43,241 nt of DNA from an uncultured Chitinophagales bacterium (GTDB lineage Bacteria > Bacteroidota > Bacteroidia > Chitinophagales > UBA2359): assembly GCA_937927195.1 (NCBI GenBank), contig CALBCY010000257.1, positions 1 to 43,241 of the forward strand, read 5' to 3'. The translations under genes and the position numbers were made by a program. Below are positions 34,951 through 43,118 of this stretch, one piece after another; the stretch's first letter is position 1; each line of letters opens with the position of its first letter. A model generated the notes under the pieces. It was not told where the DNA came from. It ran no database searches and saw nothing but the letters and a program-made list of their open reading frames with translations.

Positions 34951-35130
34951 AAGAAAGACCGGCGTAGATCACCTGTTCCGGTTTGTTATTCCACACCGGT
35001 CTTATCGTCAAAACTACTCAATTTTGCTTCTTTGATTTTTGATCATTTTAAGAAAGACCGGCATAGATCACCTGTTCCGGTTTTGTTATTCCACACCGGT
35101 CTTCGCTTCAAAACTACTCAATTTTGTTCT
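34951..35130 (-). repeat. Tandem pair of hairpin repeats (C type, 99-bp period)
   Basis: Two units with hairpins C1 (34955-35003) and C2 (35054-35103). The stem is AAGACCGG / CCGGTCTT and the loop contains a further CCGG. Flanks (AAAACTACTCAATTTTG) are repeated too. The left arm, ACCGGCGTAGA, is a variant of the A-type ACCGACGCAGA, and the A-to-G change is matched by T-to-C in the right arm. On the minus strand the stem is followed by TCTT. It lies just after the stop codon of the glycosyltransferase gene at 35142. Confidence 0.85.
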
Positions 35131-35141
35131 TTGGTTTTTGA

Positions 35142-36425
35142 TTAACCTTCTACTAATTCAGGGCTAATCGACAAGCTGGGCTCATTTACATCTTTAAGAA
35201 CCTTTTCATAAACATTTTGCATTAGAACACCTTTGACTTCCCAATCAAAATGCTCTGTAGTCCTCTTGTATGCTGCTCTTGACATCTTTTCTCTTAAATC
35301 AGGGTCTTTATAAAGCTTATTCAAATTATTGGCAAATTCCTCTACTGTATCATCGTATTTCGAATACGGAACTCTTATACCACAAGTAAGGTCTATCAAT
35401 TCTCCAGGACCGCAATTGTCAAAACACAATACTGGAATTCCATAGGACAATGCTTCTGGTACAACCATTCCAGCCCCTTCATGCGATGGAAACAAAAAAA
35501 CTTCGGATAACCTATAGACCTTTTCCAATTCTTTCCTCGGCATCCATTCTATGAATTCGATATTTTCAGCTACCTCTAACTCTTTCGCCAAAGATTTCAG
35601 CTCATTGAGTAGTGGCCCCTTCCCTACCAAACTTAGTTTCATATTTTTCCGCTCATCTACCAATAATGACCCCACAAATTTTGCAAATGATCTTATACAA
35701 ATATCAAATCCTTTCAGTGGTACAAATCGGCCTATAGAAAGAACATTGAATATTTTTTTGGTTCCATAAGCATTTAAGTTTTCAGGTACGATTTCAGTCC
35801 CCACCGCAGGGATAAGGGCAATTTTAGCTTTATCTACTTTAAGTACTTCTTGTACAGAACTGTTTATGGCAATTATATGATCTGCTTTCGACTTGCAAAT
35901 TTTAAGAAAAGGATCAAACTTCCAGAAAAGGCTTTTCACCTTCCACTTTAAATTTTTTATTCCTAGCCTTGCATTTTTATCTTTTTTGTATAGATAATCC
36001 TTTGGAATTTCCGGATGATGTCCTATTGGTCCCCATACAAATGGCTTTTTTAATATCCATAAAAAAGAAGGCGTCCAATCATTGTGAAAATTCAGGTTAT
36101 GCGCTAAATCAAAATCCAGTTTTTGCATTTTTATGAAAGCTGGCATAAAGAATTGCCACATGTAGAAATACAACAAAGCCCCTCTTCCACCCTTTTTCCA
36201 AAACCTCATCCAGACAGGCAAATCAAAATAAATCCAAGTAATGTTACCATTGACTTCTGTAGGATTTTCTTGTTCAAACTTCTCAATATCAGGTCTGTTG
36301 TTTTTTCTTGTTATTGCCAGCACCTTGTTATATTTGGAAATTTGCTTGACCCAATTCCAGGCCGTTCCATCTTCTGATCCTTTATAAGGATTAACGGCAT
36401 ATGCTGTTATTAATATTCTTTTCAT
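35142..36425 (-). CDS. Glycosyltransferase, GT4-like
   Basis: 427 residues. The start, ILITAYAVNPYKGSEDGTAWNW, is spread over the acceptor side (here ITAYAVNPYKGSEDG is the key part). PFVWGPIGHHPEIP precedes the inter-domain linker, and the C-terminal half has VLSIGRFVPLKGFDICI and the donor-site SHEGAGMVVPEALSYGIPVLCF. It overlaps the acyltransferase gene by 4 bp (ATGA), implying coupled translation. The last 11 residues (SLSISPELVEG) look like translated dispersed repeat rather than enzyme. The C-type hairpins begin a few bases beyond the stop. Confidence 0.88.
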   Translation of the reverse strand: MKRILITAYAVNPYKGSEDGTAWNWVKQISKYNKVLAITRKNNRPDIEKFEQENPTEVNGNITWIYFDLPVWMRFWKKGGRGALLYFYMWQFFMPAFIKMQKLDFDLAHNLNFHNDWTPSFLWILKKPFVWGPIGHHPEIPKDYLYKKDKNARLGIKNLKWKVKSLFWKFDPFLKICKSKADHIIAINSSVQEVLKVDKAKIALIPAVGTEIVPENLNAYGTKKIFNVLSIGRFVPLKGFDICIRSFAKFVGSLLVDERKNMKLSLVGKGPLLNELKSLAKELEVAENIEFIEWMPRKELEKVYRLSEVFLFPSHEGAGMVVPEALSYGIPVLCFDNCGPGELIDLTCGIRVPYSKYDDTVEEFANNLNKLYKDPDLREKMSRAAYKRTTEHFDWEVKGVLMQNVYEKVLKDVNEPSLSISPELVEG

Positions 36426-37171
36426 ACTAGTTCTTTTTGAGGGATTGAAGAAACTGTTTTTTGATTATTAATTGCTCTTTCAAATTTCCTTGACTTAATT
36501 ACTCTTGCTGGCACCCCTCCAATTACGGAATAAGCTGGCATATTTTTAGTTACTACCGCTCCTGCTGCAATGACACATCCATCTCCTACGCTTACACCAT
36601 CTAAAATGCTAACCTTAGAGCCAATCCAACAATTATGACCGATACTAATACCTGCCCTCTTAACTCCTTGCTCTTTGATCAATTCTTCAACAGAATCAAA
36701 CAAATGGTTTTCCGGATGACAGCTAAAATATTGCCCAATAATACAATTGTCACCAATCCTTAATCCGCCGCCGCCACCAAGGTAAGCGTACTCTCCAATT
36801 CCAACATTGTTGCCGATGTGAATGTATTCTCCGATGTTGTTAAATGAAGTTGAGACAATAACTCTACTAAAGGCGCCTATCCCTGATTTCTGGCCAATCT
36901 TCAACTTTCCTTTGCCCAATCCACTCAATTTGGAGTAAGCTCCTATTTTTACCCATTGGCCCAATTCAATGTTTGAAAGGTAATCGAAACTCACATTTTT
37001 TTCGAGGAATAACAAGCCTGGGATTTTTCCACGGAACAATAACTTTCCAGATCGAATCAATGCGATCATTTTGCTGAAAGCCATTTCTAAAATCATCCCT
37101 GTTTTTAATGCAGGATCAAATTTGAAATTTGGATTTCTATATTTTATTATATTTTCTATAAGGGATTTCAA
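36422..37171 (-). CDS. Hexapeptide-repeat (LbH) acyltransferase
   Basis: A 249-residue protein. The first ~60 residues are helical. The rest is a left-handed beta-helix of hexapeptide repeats (IGAYSKLSG, IGNNVGIGEYAYLGGG, ISIGHNCWIGSKVSILDGVSVGDGCVIAAGAVVTKN in pieces such as IGHNCWIGSKVSIL). CHPENHLF supplies the likely catalytic His region, and YSVIGGVPARVIKSR is the standard C-terminal cap. Such enzymes O-acetylate sugars of surface polysaccharides. It is coupled to the glycosyltransferase gene by a 4-bp overlap and lies 49 bp after the kinase fusion gene. The acyl donor is probably acetyl-CoA. Confidence 0.9.
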   Translation of the reverse strand: MKSLIENIIKYRNPNFKFDPALKTGMILEMAFSKMIALIRSGKLLFRGKIPGLLFLEKNVSFDYLSNIELGQWVKIGAYSKLSGLGKGKLKIGQKSGIGAFSRVIVSTSFNNIGEYIHIGNNVGIGEYAYLGGGGGLRIGDNCIIGQYFSCHPENHLFDSVEELIKEQGVKRAGISIGHNCWIGSKVSILDGVSVGDGCVIAAGAVVTKNMPAYSVIGGVPARVIKSRKFERAINNQKTVSSIPQKELV

Positions 37172-37220
37172 GGGTCAATTATTTTTGTATTAAAGATTAT
37201 TTTTCTACCTTTTGATTGTT

Positions 37221-39848
37221 CTATACTACTTTTGAAAGCTCGTTCATTATACTATTTGTAGTTTGTGACAAATCTATATTATTCAGCTGAACGTACTTTG
37301 AATTCTTAAATTTCACCGTAAACTCATTGAAAAGATTTGAGTATGATTTTGTCAAAGAAACTATGTCTTCGCTACTCAATTCTTGCTTTCTTTTCAAGAT
37401 AACCTCTGGAGAAGCGTATATAAAAAAATTGAGATCTGGTTTAGCAATAAATCGATAAAGAAATTTCACCAAGGACTTATTAATAACGATATTGGTTCTT
37501 TTGGAATCGTTGATAAAGTCGAAGTAATAACGATCATAAAGGACAATATAACCACGCTTAATGTATTTGAAATAAATGTAGATCTGTCCGAATAGATAAT
37601 CCATGTAATAGTAAGTAAAACGCAGCAGTGAACCTATTTTGCTTGCGTTCCCTCCTTGCCTTGGCAAAGTTGAAGCGGCCCTTTGTTCAGCTTTTTCCTT
37701 CCCATATTTGTATGAACTTAAAATAGGTAAAATTGAAGGCCGATGTCTAATAACTTTAACTGGTTTTCTATACTTTTCTATCGCCTGTTGCTTAACTTCA
37801 TTGATCAAGGTCGATTTTCCAGCTCCATCCACTCCACTAAAGCTGATGACCAAGCCATTGTTGTTAAATACTCTTTTTATACTATCAATTAGGTAAGTCA
37901 TCTTATTGGAAATTTTATTCAAAGATTGATTGTTCTTTTGGTCGTTCAAGTGTGTTTCAATCTTATTTTGGATATCAGCCTTGAAATAACTTAGCTCTGT
38001 AAAATCTTTTATTTTTATATCAAATGATTGTTTTAAATTAACCATCAAGTCTTGACGCATTTCACTTGGTAAACCTTTGAAAAACTCAATGTACTTTTCT
38101 GGTATGCCTGAGTTGTTTAGATAATAAAATGCCAGGCAATATTGCAGATCATGCTTTAGATCGGGAACCTTTACGCCCTCTCCTGTTAGTTTAGTAGCAC
38201 TTAGCACTTCTGAAGTATTCAACATTACCAATGACTTTCTCTTTAAAGTGTTGATCAAATCAACTTGCAGATAACTTCCATCTTTAAAGAAGAATTCAAA
38301 ATAATTAGCGAATGAAAAAGATCTTCTGTTGTATTTTTCAAGTAATCGGTGATCAACCATCCAATCGATGATTTCATTTTCTTGTTTTTCTTCTATTAAA
38401 ATATCCAAATCTGATGAGTCAGAAATAAGGTCTAAACTTCTCTCCGAAAATTTTAACAAAGCATAATCTTTAGAGGATAGAAAATTGAATTGTTCAGTTA
38501 TAAATCGTTGACGGTGAGTTTGGCTCTCTTCTAAACCTGAATATTTATTTTTTTTCATGTTTGTTTCTTTCAAGGCCATAGCCCATATTTCATACAACCA
38601 ATAACATTGAGCATGCAGTGTTTCTTGATTTTGATATACCTTTAAATAGTAGGAGACGTTTTCAAGTAAATACAATTCAAAATAGGTTTCAAAATCTATA
38701 TTATGCTCTTTTACTAGTTCAATTATTTGCGGACTGTTTTCAAGTTCCAGCAAGCGATCTTTTATCTCAGACCAAGTGCTTTGCTTAACTAAAATTTCAG
38801 ATTGAAAAACAAAATGGAATAAATCAAACAGGACAGGTGCAAACGCTTGGCTCAATTCCCAATCGTAAACAAAAAGCTTATTCTTCCCTATAAAAATATT
38901 CCAAGGCGTATAATCTCCATGAGAACGTCCAGACAGAATCGATCTTTTATCAGACAAAGATTCATGTAATTGGACTAACTCAGTTTTAAGCTCACCAAAA
39001 ATTTTACCCTCCTTAATATTGTTTAAGTTTTGATTGATTCTATTTGCGAATTCACTTTCATTAAAACCGACAGATTTTTTATTGCTTGCAAAAAGTTCTA
39101 AACTAGCTTTAATATGCAATTCCGTGACATCATTCCCTCTTTTCAAATTTCCACTATCAATGTTTTCGAAAACACCTGATTTTGATTCGTTTAGATAATG
39201 AGCTGCCGGAAACTTTATGCTTCTAAGCTTTTCCACTTCAATTTCATTCACAACTTGCACTTCTCTCTTAATCAAATCAACACTGTTCTCACCGAAAGGT
39301 ATTTTTACAAACTTTGAATCATTTCCCTCGAAACAAATCAGCACCTTTCTGTTTGGTCCCTTAGTTCCAGTAAATATTGAATAATTATTGCTTCCAATCT
39401 TTTCCGTTAACTCATCTAAAAAATTTGTCCCAGAATAGTTAAGCTCCAAAATTCCTGACATAACAAACTTCTGAAGCCTCAACAAGTAAGCGAGTTTGAA
39501 TACGAATGAAATTGCTTTGGCCTTTAGACTAGAAGCTGAATAAAATTTTAGAAAATTTGGGGATTTAGCATCTTGTGGAATAATCCATCTTATGCTCCCA
39601 TCAGGATTGTTAAAGAAGAAGAATTTTTTAGTTTTGATTACAAGCTCAGAATGAGAATCAGCTTCCATTTCCTTTTCATACAATTTCAAAATAGAAACAT
39701 TTTTCCCATAATGGGAAGAAATACCTTTCGTTATTTCAAACGGTCTGGATTCAGAATTTTCTTTTGAGTTGAATGGTATTTTTTTTCCAAACAAACAGGC
39801 TAAAATCCCTGCATCATTGTTAATATTTGATTTTCTAAGCTTTTCCAT
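37221..39848 (-). CDS. Three-domain fusion: APH-like kinase, nucleotidyltransferase-like, thymidylate-kinase-like
   Basis: 875 residues. Domain 1 (to about 440) resembles aminoglycoside phosphotransferase/choline-kinase folds: the catalytic loop is HGDYTPWN (His310, Asp312) and the metal-binding Asp329 sits in YDWE. Domain 2 (about 440-640) contains SDSSDLDILIEE (D480, D482), like the DxD site of nucleotidyltransferases. Domain 3 (665-875) is a P-loop kinase with SGVDGAGKST (K678) and YDRYYFDF, as in thymidylate kinases. The lid region RKQELSSEDIVS is present. It is the first gene of the EPS cluster, so it may phosphorylate or activate a sugar or lipid precursor. Function is inferred from context; no close characterised homologue comes to mind. 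Confidence 0.8.
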   Translation of the reverse strand: MEKLRKSNINNDAGILACLFGKKIPFNSKENSESRPFEITKGISSHYGKNVSILKLYEKEMEADSHSELVIKTKKFFFFNNPDGSIRWIIPQDAKSPNFLKFYSASSLKAKAISFVFKLAYLLRLQKFVMSGILELNYSGTNFLDELTEKIGSNNYSIFTGTKGPNRKVLICFEGNDSKFVKIPFGENSVDLIKREVQVVNEIEVEKLRSIKFPAAHYLNESKSGVFENIDSGNLKRGNDVTELHIKASLELFASNKKSVGFNESEFANRINQNLNNIKEGKIFGELKTELVQLHESLSDKRSILSGRSHGDYTPWNIFIGKNKLFVYDWELSQAFAPVLFDLFHFVFQSEILVKQSTWSEIKDRLLELENSPQIIELVKEHNIDFETYFELYLLENVSYYLKVYQNQETLHAQCYWLYEIWAMALKETNMKKNKYSGLEESQTHRQRFITEQFNFLSSKDYALLKFSERSLDLISDSSDLDILIEEKQENEIIDWMVDHRLLEKYNRRSFSFANYFEFFFKDGSYLQVDLINTLKRKSLVMLNTSEVLSATKLTGEGVKVPDLKHDLQYCLAFYYLNNSGIPEKYIEFFKGLPSEMRQDLMVNLKQSFDIKIKDFTELSYFKADIQNKIETHLNDQKNNQSLNKISNKMTYLIDSIKRVFNNNGLVISFSGVDGAGKSTLINEVKQQAIEKYRKPVKVIRHRPSILPILSSYKYGKEKAEQRAASTLPRQGGNASKIGSLLRFTYYYMDYLFGQIYIYFKYIKRGYIVLYDRYYFDFINDSKRTNIVINKSLVKFLYRFIAKPDLNFFIYASPEVILKRKQELSSEDIVSLTKSYSNLFNEFTVKFKNSKYVQLNNIDLSQTTNSIMNELSKVV

Positions 39849-40473
39849 TTTATTGAATCCAAAAGTTTTGTTTGACCACTTGGATTGCTTAGAGTATTAC
39901 CAATTCGATACCAATAAACTAATTGATTCATTTTCAGAGTGTTAAACATACACACAGGTTCTAAAAATTACTTATATCAGAAAATATTCCAGATATTGGA
40001 ATAAAGAAGCCAGTTCTTTCCAGTTCTAAATAACAGATTTCTAATACTGATCGATGAATTGCAACCCAAATCATTAAAAAACACCATTTCCTGCGCAATC
40101 ATAGAATGATATTAACCATTGATAAACAAATGAAAGCATTGCTGTTGATGCTTTTAATAGAAGATAGAAACAACACAAGGCACTTTTTATCAGATATATG
40201 TAAAAATATCTCAAATAAAAACTAATTTTGAAGCTGAAAAAATCGCGTTCAAGTATTTGATTTATAGCAATTCTTGAAAATTGATGGGATAAACACACCA
40301 CATCTCTTCTAACACCTAATTTTATTTATTTAAATGGCCTGATTTTAGTGCTAAATAAACTAGATAAAGCCGCTGGTTTAATTCAAACAAAAAATCAAAG
40401 CTTTATTAAAAAAAAATCAAGCTAATTGGGTTTTATTTAAAACCTCCAGTTTAAATCGACGTTAACAAAAAGG
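39849..40473. promoter_or_regulatory. Divergent control region of the EPS cluster and NtrC-type regulator
   Basis: A 625-bp AT-rich region between divergent genes and without a credible gene. It holds the palindrome TATTCCA-gatat-TGGAATA (39985-40003) and a nearby direct repeat, CCAGTTCTTTCCAGTTC (40010-40026). No clear sigma-54 -24/-12 pair (GG-N10-GC) was seen by eye on the side of the EPS genes; TTGGTA...AGCAA near 39890 has an 11-base spacing. Confidence 0.4.
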
Positions 40474-41823
40474 ATGAAAACTACTAAAATATTTATTGTT
40501 GAAGATGACGAATGGTATGCTGAAATATTGAACTACCATTTATCTGCGAATCCAGATTATGAAACACATATATACAAGAGTGGGAAAGAGTTAAAACAAA
40601 ACCTTTACAAAAACCCAGATATAATCACCCTGGATTATAGTCTACCAGATACAAGTGGTGAAGTGCTCTTAAAGGAAATAAAGGATTTTAATCCTGATAT
40701 TCCTGTTGTAGTGATCTCAGGTCAAGAAGATATTGGTACTGCCGTTAATCTTTTGAAAGAAGGAGCATACGATTATCTTATTAAGGATGAGGAAACTACG
40801 ACCAGGATTTGGAAACTCATTCAGAACATAGAAGAAAACATAAGCCTTAAAAAAGAGATTAAGCAGTTAAAATCTGAGGTTAAAGAGAAATACGATTTCA
40901 AATCACTTATCAAAGGAAACAGCAAGGCCATTGGAATGGTCTTTAACTTAATAGAAAAGGCCTGCAATACCAACATTACCGTTTCGGTAACAGGAGAAAC
41001 TGGTACTGGAAAAGAATTGGTAGCCAAGGCCATTCACTATAATTCTGATAGAGATAAACAACCATTTGTTGCCATTAATATGGCGGCAATTCCTAGTGAG
41101 TTGATTGAAAGTGAATTGTTTGGCCATGAAAAAGGAGCCTTTACTGGAGCTCATTCTAGAAAAATAGGATATTTTGAACAAGCCAATAAAGGAACAATCT
41201 TTCTTGATGAAATTGGAGATCTGAATCTCAACCTTCAGGCAAAATTATTGAGGGTTCTTCAAGAACGAGAAGTTGTAAGAGTTGGTGGAGATAAAAAAAT
41301 AAAAATCGATACCAGATTAATTGTAGCGACACACAGAGATTTAGCTGAAGAAGTAAAGAATGGTACTTTCAGAAGCGATTTGTTTTATAGACTTCTTGGA
41401 CTCCCAATAAAATTGCCACCATTGAGGGATAGAGAGAATGATGTTTTACTGCTTGCCAAAACTTTCACTGAACTTTTTTGCAAAGAAAACAAAATGGAAA
41501 CACCGTCCATTTCAAAAGAGGCGCTCAACAAATTAAAACAATATCATTATCCTGGGAATATCAGAGAACTCAAAGCCATAATAGAATTGGCTGTTGTTCA
41601 ATCAGATAGCAAAATGATTGAAGAGGATAACATTATCTTCCACACCATTGACAATATGAACGACTTGCTGCTGCAAGAAAAAACACTAAAACAGTACAAT
41701 ATTGAAATCGTAAATTACTTCTTGGATAAGTATAAGAACGATATTCCTTTGATTGCTCAAAAGTTGGATATTGGAAAATCTACCATCTATAGTATGAAAC
41801 AAAAGGGTGACATCACATTCTAG
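40474..41823 (+). CDS. NtrC-family sigma-54-dependent response regulator
   Basis: 449 residues. The receiver (1-120) has D11/D12, phospho-acceptor D54 (TLDYSLPD) and the Lys of YLIKDEE. The AAA+ domain (about 143-380) has Walker A GETGTGKE (174-181), the sigma-54 contact loop GAFTGA (221-226), Walker B GTIFLDEIGD and the R-finger region FRSDLFYRL. A C-terminal Fis-type helix-turn-helix (NDIPLIAQKLDIGKSTIYSM) binds DNA. It activates sigma-54 promoters when phosphorylated. It is divergent from the EPS cluster, and its receiver resembles the membrane-anchored receiver at 29702. The FIST protein and a probable kinase are encoded downstream. EPS control is inferred. Confidence 0.95.
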   Translation: MKTTKIFIVEDDEWYAEILNYHLSANPDYETHIYKSGKELKQNLYKNPDIITLDYSLPDTSGEVLLKEIKDFNPDIPVVVISGQEDIGTAVNLLKEGAYDYLIKDEETTTRIWKLIQNIEENISLKKEIKQLKSEVKEKYDFKSLIKGNSKAIGMVFNLIEKACNTNITVSVTGETGTGKELVAKAIHYNSDRDKQPFVAINMAAIPSELIESELFGHEKGAFTGAHSRKIGYFEQANKGTIFLDEIGDLNLNLQAKLLRVLQEREVVRVGGDKKIKIDTRLIVATHRDLAEEVKNGTFRSDLFYRLLGLPIKLPPLRDRENDVLLLAKTFTELFCKENKMETPSISKEALNKLKQYHYPGNIRELKAIIELAVVQSDSKMIEEDNIIFHTIDNMNDLLLQEKTLKQYNIEIVNYFLDKYKNDIPLIAQKLDIGKSTIYSMKQKGDITF

Positions 41824-42005
41824 ATTCTGGAAAATTTTCTAGATCTCAGAACAAATGTGATAAAATTCATTTTATAAAAAATTGCATTTCAACGTTTTAA
41901 ATTTAGGTATGATGTTTTCACTGTGTAGATTGTAAAAGCTGAAGGTGTATTTCACCAACGGATAATTAAATAGGTATTTTCCCATATTACATCTACTTAC
42001 TAACT
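41824..42005. other. Gap between NtrC-type regulator and FIST gene
   Basis: 182 bp, AT-rich. A small hairpin, GGTG-tattt-CACC (about 41943-41956), is the only structure seen. No confident promoter. Confidence 0.4.
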
Positions 42006-43118
42006 ATGTTTATTAAAAAAGCTTCTATCGATAACATTGTCCAGGCAATTGTTGATAACAAACCAGATTACGAATTCAATTTAATGATTTCATTAGCTGA
42101 GCAGAATTCTCCGGATGTTAAAGAATTGATTGTTAAGCTCAATGAAATGAACATTTCATTTTATGGTGGCTTATATCCTAGTTTGGCTCATAATAAAGAG
42201 AAATTTGATGAAGGTGTTCTGTTGAACTTTTTTCCATCGATTGGGAAACCATTTTTAATTAAGGGGCTCAATGAGAAAAACCATGAAATGCCTGATTTCA
42301 CTTCTTTAATGGACTCAGAATCGGAATTAAGTGCAATTATCATTGTTGATGGCCTGTCCAACTATATTGTCAATTTCCTAACCGATCTTTACAATATATT
42401 GGGAAATTCTATCAATTATTTTGGAGGAGGGGCAGGATCTCTTTCTTTAGAACAAAAGCCATGCATATTTACCAACGACGGATTTCATGAAGCTTGTGCT
42501 CTAATTTGTCCCATACCTTTAAAGAGCATTTTAGGGGTCAAGCATGGTTGGGAAAGAATTGCAGGTCCATTCGTGGCAAGCAAAACTGATAAGAACTTGA
42601 TCATGGAGTTAAATTGGCAACCAGCCTTTGAAGTTTATAAGGAAATAGTTGATGAAGCGTCCAATGATTCCATATCTAAGGATAACTTTTTTAGCATCGC
42701 CAAATGTTTCCCATTTGGAATGTACAAAGATCACAGCGAACGAATTGCAAGAGTTCCCGTAAACCTAACAGAAGAAGGATATCTAATGGTTTTAGGAGAA
42801 GTTCCCCAAAACAATGTTCTTGAAATTTTAAAGGGCAATCCTGATAATCTAATTGCAGCAGCAACAGCAGCAGCCAAAGAAAGTACTTCTGGAAAAACTA
42901 AAATAAAAGATGCACTTGTTTTTGATTGTATTTCAAGGGTGCTATTTTTAGATGACAAAGTAGGAGAAGAATTATCAGCTATTCAAAATGTGTTGAGCGC
43001 GGAAGATTCTGATGCTATTTTTGAAGGCCCGATAACTATGGGGGAAATTTCTTCCTTTGGTAAAGGAACCATTGAATTTTTTAATAAAACAATTGTAACA
43101 GGAGTATTGTATGAATGA
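42006..43118 (+). CDS. FIST-domain sensor protein
   Basis: A 370-residue soluble protein with a FIST_N region (about 25-200, including NISFYGGLYPSLAHN and INYFGGGAGSLS) and a FIST_C region (about 205-355, including ERIARVPVNLTEEGYLMVLGEVPQ and LVFDCISRVLFLDD). The segment DCISR is typical, with Cys in the position conserved in FIST_C. FIST domains are thought to bind small ligands such as amino acids and often sit next to signalling genes. The next gene starts inside its last codons (8-bp overlap), so the pair is co-translated. It probably passes a ligand signal to that partner, and perhaps to the regulator encoded upstream (inference). Confidence 0.9.
   Translation: MFIKKASIDNIVQAIVDNKPDYEFNLMISLAEQNSPDVKELIVKLNEMNISFYGGLYPSLAHNKEKFDEGVLLNFFPSIGKPFLIKGLNEKNHEMPDFTSLMDSESELSAIIIVDGLSNYIVNFLTDLYNILGNSINYFGGGAGSLSLEQKPCIFTNDGFHEACALICPIPLKSILGVKHGWERIAGPFVASKTDKNLIMELNWQPAFEVYKEIVDEASNDSISKDNFFSIAKCFPFGMYKDHSERIARVPVNLTEEGYLMVLGEVPQNNVLEILKGNPDNLIAAATAAAKESTSGKTKIKDALVFDCISRVLFLDDKVGEELSAIQNVLSAEDSDAIFEGPITMGEISSFGKGTIEFFNKTIVTGVLYE

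Noticed and set aside
34092..35130. Integron attC-like cassette array
   Set aside because: GTTAAGC and ATTTAAC motifs occur, but in the wrong order and spacing for attC, there are no cassette ORFs and no integrase in the window.
34092..35130. CRISPR array
   Set aside because: Repeats are long (over 200 bp and 99 bp), spacers are conserved rather than unique, and no cas genes are present.
40074..40301. 75-codon minus-strand ORF in the divergent control region
   Set aside because: Composition is Phe/Ser/Leu-rich as expected from AT-rich noncoding DNA, and it has no recognisable motif or context.
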